A stretch of DNA of 64,000 bases, from contig NZ_KQ948461.1 in the NCBI RefSeq assembly GCF_001514115.1, positions 62,001 to 126,000 on the forward strand. Direction: 5' to 3'. The notes under the pieces are model-generated. The model was given only the letters and a program-made list of their open reading frames with translations. It was not told where the DNA came from and did not search any database. The DNA comes from Streptomyces olivochromogenes (lineage in GTDB: Bacteria; Actinomycetota; Actinomycetes; Streptomycetales; Streptomycetaceae). The translations under genes and the position numbers were made by a program. Positions within the stretch are counted from its first letter, which is position 1, and each line of letters starts with the position of its first letter. Below, piece after piece: positions 51,395-60,238 of the stretch.

Positions 51395-54300
51395 TCAGCG
51401 ACGGGGATCGCGCAACTTGCCGATCCGCTCCCGTTCGAGGCGGAGTTCCGTCCGCAGCAAGCGGGTGATCGGCCCGGACAGCTTGTGCGTCAGCTCGTCG
51501 ATCTGCCCCTGGGTCAGGGACCGGGGATCGAAATCGACGGCGGTGTACGTGGGCGGGGCCTCTTCGCGCTCGGCGTGCGAGGGCAGTGGCCGACGGGGCG
51601 GCTCGGTCGCGGAGTACGGGGGCGGGGGGCCGCTCGGAGGCGGCGGCGGTGGTGGCGTCGGCGGAGGCGAGGTGGGTGAGTACGCGGGAGGAGACGTCGG
51701 GTTGACGTCTCGCTGGACCGAGGGGAGGGCTGGGGGTACGGCGGGGGTGGCAGGTGCGGTGACGGTGGTGGTGGGTGCGGGAAGTACGGGAGGTACCGCC
51801 GAGGCGCGCTGTACCGGCAGGGCTACGGGTGGGGCGGCCGGGGTTGCGGTCAGGGGGACGGCCGCTTTGGGGGTGGGACTCGTGGAAGTCGTCGCGGGCG
51901 CTGGGGGTGTTGGCTGCGCTGGGGCCGTCGACTTCATGCGCTGAATCGGTGGCGTCGGTTGCGTTGGTCGCGCCTGGTCCGTCGGGTCCGTCGGAAGGCG
52001 GAGTCCGTCCGACGGGCGAGGCATGGGCGCGCTCGGAGTGGAGGAACGCTGTACGAGGGGGGCGGCGCTGGGCGTCGCCGGGGGCGTGAGACGGGGGGAA
52101 ACGCCTCCGGCGGGCAGCGGGTGCGCAGGGGTGGGGCGAGCCGTCGAGTGCTGAACGGCGGGTGTGTCGGGTGCCTGCCGCGACGGAGCGGGCTCGGAGG
52201 CGACTTGCTGGACGACGGGGGCACCGAGGCCGAGACGGCGCGGGGTCGTGGCATCGGAGCGAGGAGTGCGGTGCTGCTGCGCGGACACCTTGGGTTGGGA
52301 TGCGGGTGTCGAGGTCTCCGGCTGCCGAACGGCCGAGCGCTGCACAGGGGGCACAGGGAGCGCAGGGGGCACGGCGGGCCCGGCGACATTGGCACGGGCG
52401 ATGCCGGGACGCGCTGGAGCTGGAGCTTGAGTCGGCACAGATGCGCGAGGGGCGAGTGGTCCCGTGGCAACTGTGGGTGTTGCCGGTGTCGCACTCGCAC
52501 GGGGCAGCGGTGTCGAGGAAGTCGGGGGAGTCGAGGTGGCAACGCGCTGGACCACAGGGACAGTTGGCGTCGGTGAGCTCGGTGTCGACGGCTTCGTAGG
52601 GCCCGCGGAGGCCGGGCTGCGTCGCGCCGACGGGCCGCTCGCAACGGTGCCGGGTTGAGCAAGGGGGACGGTGGCAAGTCGCCGGAGCACCGGAGCACCC
52701 GAGCCGGGAGTCTCGGGGCCACGCGCTGCCGGACCGCCGTAGGTACCGGCGACGGGCCCGCCGACCGACGGTTGCGACACCGCCCGCTGCACCACGGCAC
52801 CGGTGCCACCGGGCAACCCGGGCACGCTGGTTGACGAAGGTGCCGTTCCCGGTGCCTCGGTCGATCGGCGTGTCGGACGGGGTATCAGACTGCCGCCGGG
52901 CCCGGGACGGGCCCCGACTGCCGAGGAACGCTGTACGGCCGGGGCCGGGGCCGCGGTCGAGGGCGGGGTCGGGGCCGTTCCGGCTACGGCCCTACCGGGG
53001 GCGATGGACGTGCCCCCTGTTGGGCCGCCCGCTCCTGTCGGCCCGGGCCCGTCGGCACGCCGCGCCGACGGGCCACTCGCAGAGCCGCCGCCGGAGCCGC
53101 CGGAACGGGACACGCTCCGGCCGTTGTCGGCTGTTGTGGCGCGCCGCAGCGGTACGGCCGCGGGAGCGGTACGGCGCTGCACGGCGGCGGCAGGAGGCGT
53201 GGAGGGCAGTAGCGAGGTCAGTGCGCGTGCGGGAGCGAGCGGGCGCACGGGGGGACGTGGCGACGGCGGGGAGGTGGGAGCGACCGGCTCCGTGCCACCG
53301 TCCTGCCGGGGGACGACGAGCCCACTGCCCGCCGGACTCTTCGCGGTTCCCTCCACCGCGCTCGTACGTTCCTGAGCGCGAGGTTCCGCCACGACGGCCC
53401 GCTGTACGACAGGGCTGCCCACCGTGGCCGTACCCGACGCGGTGGAACCTGCCGGAGCCGGAGCCGGGGAAGAGACCGAACGCTGAACAGGCAGGTCCCC
53501 GGACGGGGCTCCCGCCTGGGGAATCTCCAGCCGAGACGGTGCCGCACCTGATGACGACGATCCCGAAGGTGGCATCCCTGGCTCCGGGGACGGCGTCCTG
53601 GGAGACGTCGTGGTGGAGAGAGCGGGAGGAGTCGTCGCACCGCTGTGTGCGCCCGGTCGTCCCGTTGGGGTCCCCGTCGCACGCTGCACCGGACGTTGGA
53701 CCGGCGTCGCGTTCGAAGGCGGAGTGGACAAGGGCGCGCCCAGCCCCGAGCGTCGACGCGGCGGACCCGCGGACGGGCTGCCGCCCGGAGTCACTGGAGT
53801 CACCGGAGCGGTCGGTGCCGTCGGTGCTGCCGGAAGGGGGGACGCCGTTACGGATGCCCCGGCCGACGGCTCGTCCCCAACGGACGGCGCCCCCAGCCCC
53901 GTACGTCCGGAACCGCCCGACGTGCTCCGCTGGACCGGAAGATCGGACCGGGTGGCAGAACCGTCGCGCGATCGCGACAGGGAGACGGGAGGCGTGACCG
54001 GGCCGGCGGAGGCAGCCGGTGTCCCGGAACCCGGGAGCGTGGCGGCGGGAACCGAAGCCCGGGGAGCAGTGCCCGATGGCCGGGAGACGTTCACCGAAGC
54101 GGCAGAGCCGGACGGCGTCACGCCGCTACCAATGCCACCGCCACCTACACTCCCACCGTCTCCGCCGCCGTCACCACTGGCCGGGACGGTGACGGCGGGC
54201 GTCGACGACGGCTGAGGTTCGGACTGCTGCGGTATGGACGGCTGCGGAACGGACTCCTGCGGTACGTACGGCAACGGTGCGGACGGCTTCATTGCCGGCA

Positions 54301-54889
54301 GGGCCCGCCGCTGCACCGCGGGCCTGGCCGGTGCCTTGGTCAGCGAGGTGGGCCGTGCGGCCCGGGGAGCGGCGGGCGTCACTCGCAGGCCCGCCGGGCC
54401 GAGGGCCGCCACCGGGGAACTCATGCGCTGCACGGGCAGCGCACCGGTCTCCTCGCCCGACTCCACGGGCAAGGCCACCGGCAGGGAGAGCGAGGGGAGT
54501 TCGAGCCCGGAGGCAGGTCCCACCGGGGCGGCGAGCAGACCCTTGACCAGTCCGCCGGGCGCGCCGTCGAGGACGGCGTGCGACAGCGTGCCGGTGAAGG
54601 AGGGGTTCTGCCAGGTCGTCAGCCGACCCCCGAACCCGGCGTCGGCGACGGAGCCCGGCCGGTCCGTGGCCCGCTGGATCGGCGGCAGCGCGGGCCAGGC
54701 GGCAGGCCGGACCACACGCGCACCGGCTCCCCGCCCCGCACCGCCCGCCGTGGACGTATCGCTCACCCCGGCATCCGTACCGCCGGCCGGAGCCGTAGCG
54801 CCCGCCGGTCCGGAAGCGGACGCGGCCGCCGAGCCGCTGCCGGATCCCCGCTCGGGTCCGCCGCCCCGCAGCCGATCAAAAAGCCCCAC
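51395..54889 (-). CDS. 1,164-aa disordered CIS protein with repeated VQR motif
   Basis: An extremely Pro/Ala/Ser/Thr-rich protein with no recognised globular domain. A short motif of form P-x-[VI]-Q-R-[ASR] occurs about 17 times through its length (for example LPVQRMSSP, PAVQRRALP, TPVQRPVQRATG, PPVQRSAVR, PPIQRMKST), with a few VQQ or VQH variants. The N-terminus is MGLFDRLRGGGPE. The C-terminus is a charged helix (LTQGQIDELTHKLSGPITRL, then LRTELRLERERIGKLRD), the best-conserved-looking part. It starts with GTG 6 bp after the 52-aa gene. It could be a length ruler, a chaperone scaffold or a cargo-binding platform; none is demonstrated. Confidence 0.85.
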   Translation of the reverse strand: MGLFDRLRGGGPERGSGSGSAAASASGPAGATAPAGGTDAGVSDTSTAGGAGRGAGARVVRPAAWPALPPIQRATDRPGSVADAGFGGRLTTWQNPSFTGTLSHAVLDGAPGGLVKGLLAAPVGPASGLELPSLSLPVALPVESGEETGALPVQRMSSPVAALGPAGLRVTPAAPRAARPTSLTKAPARPAVQRRALPAMKPSAPLPYVPQESVPQPSIPQQSEPQPSSTPAVTVPASGDGGGDGGSVGGGGIGSGVTPSGSAASVNVSRPSGTAPRASVPAATLPGSGTPAASAGPVTPPVSLSRSRDGSATRSDLPVQRSTSGGSGRTGLGAPSVGDEPSAGASVTASPLPAAPTAPTAPVTPVTPGGSPSAGPPRRRSGLGAPLSTPPSNATPVQRPVQRATGTPTGRPGAHSGATTPPALSTTTSPRTPSPEPGMPPSGSSSSGAAPSRLEIPQAGAPSGDLPVQRSVSSPAPAPAGSTASGTATVGSPVVQRAVVAEPRAQERTSAVEGTAKSPAGSGLVVPRQDGGTEPVAPTSPPSPRPPVRPLAPARALTSLLPSTPPAAAVQRRTAPAAVPLRRATTADNGRSVSRSGGSGGGSASGPSARRADGPGPTGAGGPTGGTSIAPGRAVAGTAPTPPSTAAPAPAVQRSSAVGARPGPGGSLIPRPTRRSTEAPGTAPSSTSVPGLPGGTGAVVQRAVSQPSVGGPVAGTYGGPAARGPETPGSGAPVLRRLATVPLAQPGTVASGPSARRSPASAGPTKPSTPSSPTPTVPVVQRVATSTPPTSSTPLPRASATPATPTVATGPLAPRASVPTQAPAPARPGIARANVAGPAVPPALPVPPVQRSAVRQPETSTPASQPKVSAQQHRTPRSDATTPRRLGLGAPVVQQVASEPAPSRQAPDTPAVQHSTARPTPAHPLPAGGVSPRLTPPATPSAAPLVQRSSTPSAPMPRPSDGLRLPTDPTDQARPTQPTPPIQRMKSTAPAQPTPPAPATTSTSPTPKAAVPLTATPAAPPVALPVQRASAVPPVLPAPTTTVTAPATPAVPPALPSVQRDVNPTSPPAYSPTSPPPTPPPPPPPSGPPPPYSATEPPRRPLPSHAEREEAPPTYTAVDFDPRSLTQGQIDELTHKLSGPITRLLRTELRLERERIGKLRDPRR

Positions 54890-54895
54890 GCCGTG

Positions 54896-55054
54896 TCACC
54901 CTTCTCCGGCGCCGCGGTTGACGAGTGCCGCGATCTGTTCCGTGTAGCCGCGCCGGTCGCGGTGTTCGAGATCCAGGATGGTCTCCAGGCTCCAGTGGAA
55001 GTGATAGGCGATGTACGCGATCTCCTCCTGGATGCGGTCGGTCGCGTACGTCAC
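54896..55054 (-). CDS. 52-aa CIS protein, DUF6760-like
   Basis: A short gene between the tail-assembly gene and the disordered-protein gene, GTG start in a GTGA overlap. The product begins MTYATDRIQEEIAYIAYHFH and continues WSLETILDLEHRDRRGYTEQ; an all-helical small protein. The YHFHW...LLDLEHR-type pattern is known from small proteins next to tube genes in phage-like tail loci, as in phage gpG/GT tail chaperone positions. A folding or assembly aid is inferred from location. Confidence 0.8.
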   Translation of the reverse strand: MTYATDRIQEEIAYIAYHFHWSLETILDLEHRDRRGYTEQIAALVNRGAGEG

Positions 55055-55527
55055 GATTCCCCCAGGCGGCTCCCGCCGAGTTCGACCTCGAACGGCTCCT
55101 CGCAGTGCGGGCAGGTCACGGCGGCACGGGTGTGGCCCTCCGCGTTGACCTGACGGTAGAAGTCCTGCAGGAAGGCCAGGTCCGAGGCGAACATGTTCTC
55201 CACCACCCCGTCGTGCACCAGCGCGAGCGTGCCGAGCCGGGTGATGACCCGGCCGAGCAGCACGACCGACAGGTACGCCGGGTTCTCCTGCACCCGCATG
55301 TCCCGCAAGGGGACCAGCTCGTCGCGAGCGGTGGCGAGCCGCATCACGCCGTGCCGGTGCACGGTGCCGGAGTCGTCCACGTACCCGCGCGGCAGCTCGA
55401 ACTCGAACTCGGTGCGCAGCGGTTGCGCGGCTGCAGCCGGGGCCGGGGCCGGAGCCGGAGCAGCGGTCTGCTCCGGCTCCGGTTCGGCGACGGCCGCAGC
55501 CGCCGCCCTGGGAGCCGTACGGCGCAT
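55051..55527 (-). CDS. CIS tail-assembly protein with single CxxC
   Basis: A 158-residue protein. An Ala/Pro/Glu-rich leader of 40 residues precedes a compact domain: FEFELPRGYVDDSGTVHRHG, VMRLATARDELVPLRDMRVQ, YLSVVLLGRVITRLGTLALV, FLQDFYRQVN. It ends in VTCPHCEEPFEVEL, a half zinc-finger that could pair with a second copy. It resembles the T4-like tail-assembly or hub-chaperone proteins encoded between tube and hub. It shares one base with the tube gene stop (TAATG) and 4 bp with the next gene. Confidence 0.82.
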   Translation of the reverse strand: MRRTAPRAAAAAVAEPEPEQTAAPAPAPAPAAAAQPLRTEFEFELPRGYVDDSGTVHRHGVMRLATARDELVPLRDMRVQENPAYLSVVLLGRVITRLGTLALVHDGVVENMFASDLAFLQDFYRQVNAEGHTRAAVTCPHCEEPFEVELGGSRLGES

Positions 55528-55970
55528 TACTCGATGACCAGTTCTTCGAAGGTGATCGTCACGGTCTCGGTGAGCGCGGACGCCTCGCCGGCCTTCACGG
55601 TGCTGGTGTCGATTTTGCTGCACCAGGCGTTGCGCATGTTGTACCGCTTGACCGGGTTGTTCATGTAGTCCATCACCATGATGGTGGCGTTCTTGCGGGC
55701 GGTGCTCATCTGACCGGCGACGGACTCGGTGATCCACTGGTTGAAGGCCGCCGACTGCGTCATACCGCGGACGACCGTGCAGGTGCCGGCCTTCTTCACG
55801 CCCGGCAGCTTCTTCGTGACGGGGATGCCCTGAGAGGAGACCTGCTGGTACTCGATGACGTCCTGCTCGATGCTGAGGCCGCTGACCTCCGCGAGGTACT
55901 CGACCATCACACCGTCGATCTGGAGGCCGAAATTGTGTGAAGTAAGGGCGTCACCCGGCTGGAGACTCAT
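55527..55970 (-). CDS. CIS inner tube protein
   Basis: A 147-residue Hcp/gp19-type tube protein (LTSHNFGLQIDGVMVEYLAE, GLSIEQDVIEYQQVSSQGIP, KKAGTCTVVRGMTQSAAFNQ, NAWCSKIDTSTVKAGEASAL, TETVTITFEELVIE). Hexamers stack to form the expelled tube. It lies 68 bp downstream of the sheath gene on the same strand, the standard sheath-tube order. Confidence 0.95.
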   Translation of the reverse strand: MSLQPGDALTSHNFGLQIDGVMVEYLAEVSGLSIEQDVIEYQQVSSQGIPVTKKLPGVKKAGTCTVVRGMTQSAAFNQWITESVAGQMSTARKNATIMVMDYMNNPVKRYNMRNAWCSKIDTSTVKAGEASALTETVTITFEELVIE

Positions 55971-56038
55971 CTGTTCTCTGTCCTTCTAGGGTTTCTTGGG
56001 CGTACGGGGTGGAGCTGGTGCCCGAGAGGGCGGTACTG

Positions 56039-57619
56039 CTACTCCTCCAACTCGCCGCTGCCGCTGGAGAACTGGGCCAGCCGGAAGATCACGAACTCGG
56101 CGGGCTTGACCGGCGCGATGCCGATCTCGCAGATGACGCGGCCGAGGTCGACCGACTCCGGCGGGTTGGTCTCCTCGTCACACTTGACGTAGTACGCCTC
56201 CTCCGGCCGCGAACCGAAGAGGGCGCCGTTGCGCCACTCGTTGACCAGGAAGGCGGAGACATTGCGTCGGATCCGGGCCCACAGGGCGTGGTCGTTCGGC
56301 TCGAACACCACCCACTGGGTGCCGATCAGGATCGACTCCTCCAGGTAGTTGAAGTACCGGCGGATGTTGAGGTAGCGCCAGGCCGGGTCGGAGGACATGG
56401 TGCGAGCACCCCAGACGCGGATGCCGCGGCCCGGGAAGGCGCGGATGCAGTTGACGCCGATGGGGTTGAGCAGGTCCTGCTCGCCGCGGGTGATCTGGAG
56501 CTCCAGGTCCACCGCTCCTCGTACGACCTCGTTGGCGGGCGCCTTGTGCACACCGCGCTCGGAGTCGTTGCGGGCCCAGATTCCGGCGACGTGGCCGCTC
56601 GGCGGGATCAGCCGGGACTGGCCGCTGGCCGGGTCGAAGGCCTTGACCCAGGGGTAGTAGAGGGCGGCGTACTTGGAGTCGTAGCCGGCCGTCTCCTGGC
56701 GCCACACCCGGATCTGACGGGCGTTGAGGCCCGGCGGCGGGTCGATGACCGCGACCCGGTCGCCCATCAGCTCGCAGTGCGCGATCAGGCCGAGCTGGAC
56801 GGCCTTGACGGCCTCCAGGTCGATGGCGCCGCGCTGGTAGGCGGCCATCAGGTCGGGGACGGCGACCATCGAGACCTCGTCCACGGCCTCCAGGCCGCCG
56901 AAGCCGGTGCGGTCGGCGGAGTCGCCGAGGTACTGGGCGGGGCCGGGGTGGCCGTTCTCCGTGGTGGCCGGGACGGCCGGTGCGGAGGTGGACGGGGCGG
57001 CGAGCGCCACCGTCTGGTTGTCGGGGCGGGCCAGCTGGGCGGCGGGCGCGGCCTCCTGCACGGCGATGAGCTTCGAGCGCTCCTTCACCTGGGTGACCAC
57101 GTAGTTGCGACCGCCCTTCTTGGCGGTCACGTCGAAGGTCTCGGCGACCTTGTCGCCGTCCTTGACGATCAGCTTGAACCGCTCGGCCGGGCCCTCGCCC
57201 TCGGGGTCGGCGACCTCGACGCTCAGCGAGCCGCCCGCGACGGCGCTCACCGAGAACGTGCCGAGCTGCTTCGGCTCGCCCGGCGGCAGCGCGGCCTGCG
57301 CGCCGGAGCCGGTCACCGCGGCGGGGCCCGCGGAGTCGCCCGAGGCGCCGCCGGGCGTTCCGCCGACCCGGACGACATAGGCGGCGCTGCCGCCGTTGTT
57401 GAAGAAACCGTAGACGGAGTGCGCGAGGTAGTACCCGTCGGTGAACTCACCGAAGGCCGCCACGTACTGCGTCCAGTTGGTCACCAGTGTCGGCTCGTGC
57501 AGGGGGCCGATCGGGGCGAGACCGACGAAGGCCGCCACCGAGGTGCCCACGCCCTCGATCGGACGCGAGCCGCTGGCCACCTCCTCGACGTAGACGCCCG
57601 GCGACAGGTAGGACGGCAT
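56039..57619 (-). CDS. CIS contractile sheath protein
   Basis: A 526-residue sheath protein. The start PSYLSPGVYVEEVASGSRPI and GVGTSVAAFVGLAPIGP are nearly universal among eCIS sheaths; the C-terminal handshake and contraction domain follow (WAARTMSSDP-type VWGARTMSSDPAWRYLNIRR, YFNYLEESILIGTQWVVFEP, YYVKCDEETNPPESVDLGRV, PAEFVIFRLAQ). Residues of about 85-230 are an inserted surface domain rich in Ala and Pro. ATG 57619 with GGAG nine bases upstream is the start. It leads the minus-strand CIS operon. Confidence 0.96.
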   Translation of the reverse strand: MPSYLSPGVYVEEVASGSRPIEGVGTSVAAFVGLAPIGPLHEPTLVTNWTQYVAAFGEFTDGYYLAHSVYGFFNNGGSAAYVVRVGGTPGGASGDSAGPAAVTGSGAQAALPPGEPKQLGTFSVSAVAGGSLSVEVADPEGEGPAERFKLIVKDGDKVAETFDVTAKKGGRNYVVTQVKERSKLIAVQEAAPAAQLARPDNQTVALAAPSTSAPAVPATTENGHPGPAQYLGDSADRTGFGGLEAVDEVSMVAVPDLMAAYQRGAIDLEAVKAVQLGLIAHCELMGDRVAVIDPPPGLNARQIRVWRQETAGYDSKYAALYYPWVKAFDPASGQSRLIPPSGHVAGIWARNDSERGVHKAPANEVVRGAVDLELQITRGEQDLLNPIGVNCIRAFPGRGIRVWGARTMSSDPAWRYLNIRRYFNYLEESILIGTQWVVFEPNDHALWARIRRNVSAFLVNEWRNGALFGSRPEEAYYVKCDEETNPPESVDLGRVICEIGIAPVKPAEFVIFRLAQFSSGSGELEE

Positions 57620-57706
57620 GCTCTGCTCTCCTCGGGGTACGAGATGGGACGTCACTCACCCTCACGCGCGAAGCGCGCCTCCCGAAACGTCCTGCGGTGC
57701 CGGGTC

Positions 57707-57735
57707 GGGGGCAGCCGTGTTGCCCCCAGGGGCAA
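57707..57735. terminator. Hairpins between DUF4157 and sheath genes
   Basis: GGGGGCA pairs with TGCCCCC over seven bases, and TTGCCCC-CA-GGGGCAA overlaps it as an alternative stem. On the minus strand this follows the DUF4157 gene stop and could limit read-through into the sheath operon. Confidence 0.4.
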
Positions 57736-57823
57736 TTCGGGAGGGGGATTGCGGGGGTGCAGGGGCTCTGGTCTCCGAGGACCGGCGCGCACACCTGTGC
57801 CGTACTGGTTGCGCTCTGCCGTA

Positions 57824-59347
57824 CTAGTTGCTGATGCTCCACGCCCACGCGGCGCCCTTCGCGATTCTCGCGGCGAGCGTCAGGAAGTCCTGCTTGACGG
57901 CCTCCGGGGTTTTCTCCGGAGGGAAGAGCGGCTTGATCGGCGATTCTTCGGGGAAGTCGGCCGACAGCAGGGCCCGGTAGCGGTTGTAGACCTGTGCGAT
58001 GTCATTGCGGACCGCCTCCGATCCGCTCTTGGCGGGCGCTCCGAGGAGCCGGTTGTCATTCGTCGCCGCGATGGAGGCGACATCCATCAGGAAGCAGTCC
58101 AGAAGGTCGGTCACGTCCTGGTGCTTGGCGCCGTCCACCTGGTCGGTCACGTCCTGCAGGAGACGTTGCGCCATTTCCGTGGTGACCGCCTTGTAGACCC
58201 CGTAGCGGGGGCCCTGGGGGATCGCGCCGAGCACGTGGTCGGCCTGCTTGGCCTCGGCCGAGTTCATGAACTTGGGCTGCTCCTCGAGACCCGGCACGGG
58301 GAAGGGCATCCCCTTCAAATGCTGCTCTTCGTCGAGGAGTTGAGGCTTTGCCTCCGCGAGAGGATGTATGCCGAACTCGTGGGAGAGCATTCCGACGATG
58401 TATCCGATGTCGTAGTTCTCGAAGTAGTACGCGGCGAGAATGACCTTTACGCCCTGGTCCCCGTTGTCCTTGACCTCGGCCGGAGTGTCCGCGATCCGCT
58501 TCTCCAGGACGATGTCGCACGGGCGGCCGCGGAGATACTCCTGGATGAGCTCGTGCTCCGACAGCAGCTGAAGAACGCGCTGGGCCTTGCCGAAATACTG
58601 CGGGTATTTGTTGGCCACGTTGGTGAACGCGATCTTCCCGCTGGCCATGCGCGCCCGCTGGATCGGCAGTGCGGCGCGCTGCACCGGAGCCGCCTCGACC
58701 GCACCGGCGGAGGCCGGCCCGTTCTCCAGCGGGACCGGTCCGGACATCACGCGTTTCGCGTTGGCCTCGGCCGCCTGCTCGAAGCTGTCCCCGGGGTCGG
58801 ACATGTGCAGCCCGTTGCCGTGGTCGGTACCCGCCACGGGGCCCTGCCGCTGCTGGACCACATGCGTGAGTTCATGAGCGAGCGTGTGCTTGTCGGCGCC
58901 CCCGGGGCCGATGACCACATGGCTGCCGGAGGTGTACGCATGGGCACCGATCTCGGCCGCGGAGCGCTGCGCCACGGTGTCCGTGTGCAGACGTACGTCC
59001 GAGAAGTCGGCGCCGAGACGGGCCTCCATCTCTGTCCGCACGCCGGTCTCGAGCGGGCTTCCCGTGCTGCGCAGGACGTCATGGACCGCCGACCGCTGCA
59101 CCGGTGCGGAGTGCCCGCACGCCGGGCCGTGTTCGTGAGCCTCCCGGGCCAGCAGTCCGGCGACCGCCGCGTTGCCCGCGGTGCGCTGGAGCGCGGTCAC
59201 GGCCGAGGGGGAGAATCCGCCGCCGGGCAGCAGGGCGGGTCCAGGGACCGGGCCCACGCCCGCGGCCCCGTCCGTCCGCCGTGCAGCCGCCCGATCGGCA
59301 GGCCCACCTTTTCGGGCCTGCTGCTGGTCTGTCTGGCGTTCCTGCAC
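57824..59347 (-). CDS. DUF4157 (eCIS core) protein with two His/Glu metal motifs
   Basis: A 507-residue protein. Residues about 83-200 form the DUF4157 domain: VQRSAVHDVLRSTGSPLE, MEARLGADFSDVRLHTDTVA, and HTLAHELTHVVQQRQG with the metalloprotease HExxH (H158, E159, H162). A second metal-like motif, LSHEFGIHPLAEAK (H323, E324, H328), lies in the C-terminal region and belongs to no domain I can name. Three [VI]QR motifs (83-85, 222-224, 229-231) flank the first domain. DUF4157 genes are hallmarks of eCIS loci, where they are thought to act with cargo. The C-terminal part may be an effector domain. Confidence 0.88.
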   Translation of the reverse strand: MQERQTDQQQARKGGPADRAAARRTDGAAGVGPVPGPALLPGGGFSPSAVTALQRTAGNAAVAGLLAREAHEHGPACGHSAPVQRSAVHDVLRSTGSPLETGVRTEMEARLGADFSDVRLHTDTVAQRSAAEIGAHAYTSGSHVVIGPGGADKHTLAHELTHVVQQRQGPVAGTDHGNGLHMSDPGDSFEQAAEANAKRVMSGPVPLENGPASAGAVEAAPVQRAALPIQRARMASGKIAFTNVANKYPQYFGKAQRVLQLLSEHELIQEYLRGRPCDIVLEKRIADTPAEVKDNGDQGVKVILAAYYFENYDIGYIVGMLSHEFGIHPLAEAKPQLLDEEQHLKGMPFPVPGLEEQPKFMNSAEAKQADHVLGAIPQGPRYGVYKAVTTEMAQRLLQDVTDQVDGAKHQDVTDLLDCFLMDVASIAATNDNRLLGAPAKSGSEAVRNDIAQVYNRYRALLSADFPEESPIKPLFPPEKTPEAVKQDFLTLAARIAKGAAWAWSISN

Positions 59348-59595
59348 CGTCTGCCTCCTCGGCCGTCCGCGTGTGGTCCGCCGAGAGCACGGTCACACAA
59401 CTCACCAGAAGAATGATGCGAGCGTCCTCCGCCAGGCCCGCAAGGTCATGGGGGACCTGTTCGGGAGCAGACCCCGTGCCCGAACGGGCCACCGAGTGGG
59501 TCCGTGTGACGTCTGGCGCTCCGTCCGGGTGCCGTGACAGGAGACTTCCGGGCAGCGTTTGTGCCCTCTGGTCTCCTGACCGGAGCCGGTCGTCC

Positions 59596-60238
59596 CCGTA
59601 GCGTCGACGGGTGAGCCTTTGGACTTCGCTGGAGCCTGCCTCCAGCACTGTGGATCCCGGTGGCAGCACGAAGGTGCGGTTGCGTTTGCGCAACACCGGT
59701 GACGTGGTGGATGAGTACCGGTTCGAGCCGGTGGGTGATGTGGCGCCGTGGACGGTGGTGGAGCCGCAGACGCTGCGGTTGTATCCGGGGACGACGGGGA
59801 CGGTGGAGTTGACGTTCTCGCCGCCCCGTTCTCCTGACGCGGTGGCGGGTCCGAATCCGTGGGCAATACGAGGCTGACGGCGTCGATCAGTGGCAGTGAC
59901 AACGGCGATCATCTGTCGTACGACATTCATCCCGGCAATGTGCAGATCGAGCCGGGTCGTGCGGCGTTCGTGAAGGCGACGTTGAGGCCGCGGCAGATCA
60001 TCTGGTTCGGGTCGAAGGAGCAGCGGCCGTACACGCTGGCGATTCAGCGTTCGGGTACGGGGCCGCAGCCGGTGGAGGGTACGTATGTGCAGCGCGGGTT
60101 TTTGCCGCGTTGGCTTGCCACGTTCCTGGGTGTGTTCATGGCGCTCGCGATCACGTTCGTGATGCTGTGGATCGCGTACAAGCCCTCCGTGCGCACGTCC
60201 GCCACGGAGAAACTCCAGGAAGCCGGCATCAGCACGCT
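59596..60238 (+). repeat. Direct duplication, copy 1 (643 bp, internal 157-bp deletion)
   Basis: This segment is almost identical to 60956-61755 apart from a gap of 157 bases matching 61220-61376 and only a handful of substitutions (for example at GGTGGC/GGTGGT and GAGAAA/GAGAAG). It includes the upstream CCGTAGCGTCGACGG and ends just after the membrane helix. Identity stops abruptly at both ends. Confidence 0.95.

Noticed and set aside
51417..55153. Several 200-500-codon plus-strand frames opposite the disordered protein
   Set aside because: Low-complexity high-GC DNA is open in many frames. The minus-strand frame has a ribosome binding context, the operon position and the repeated VQR motif.
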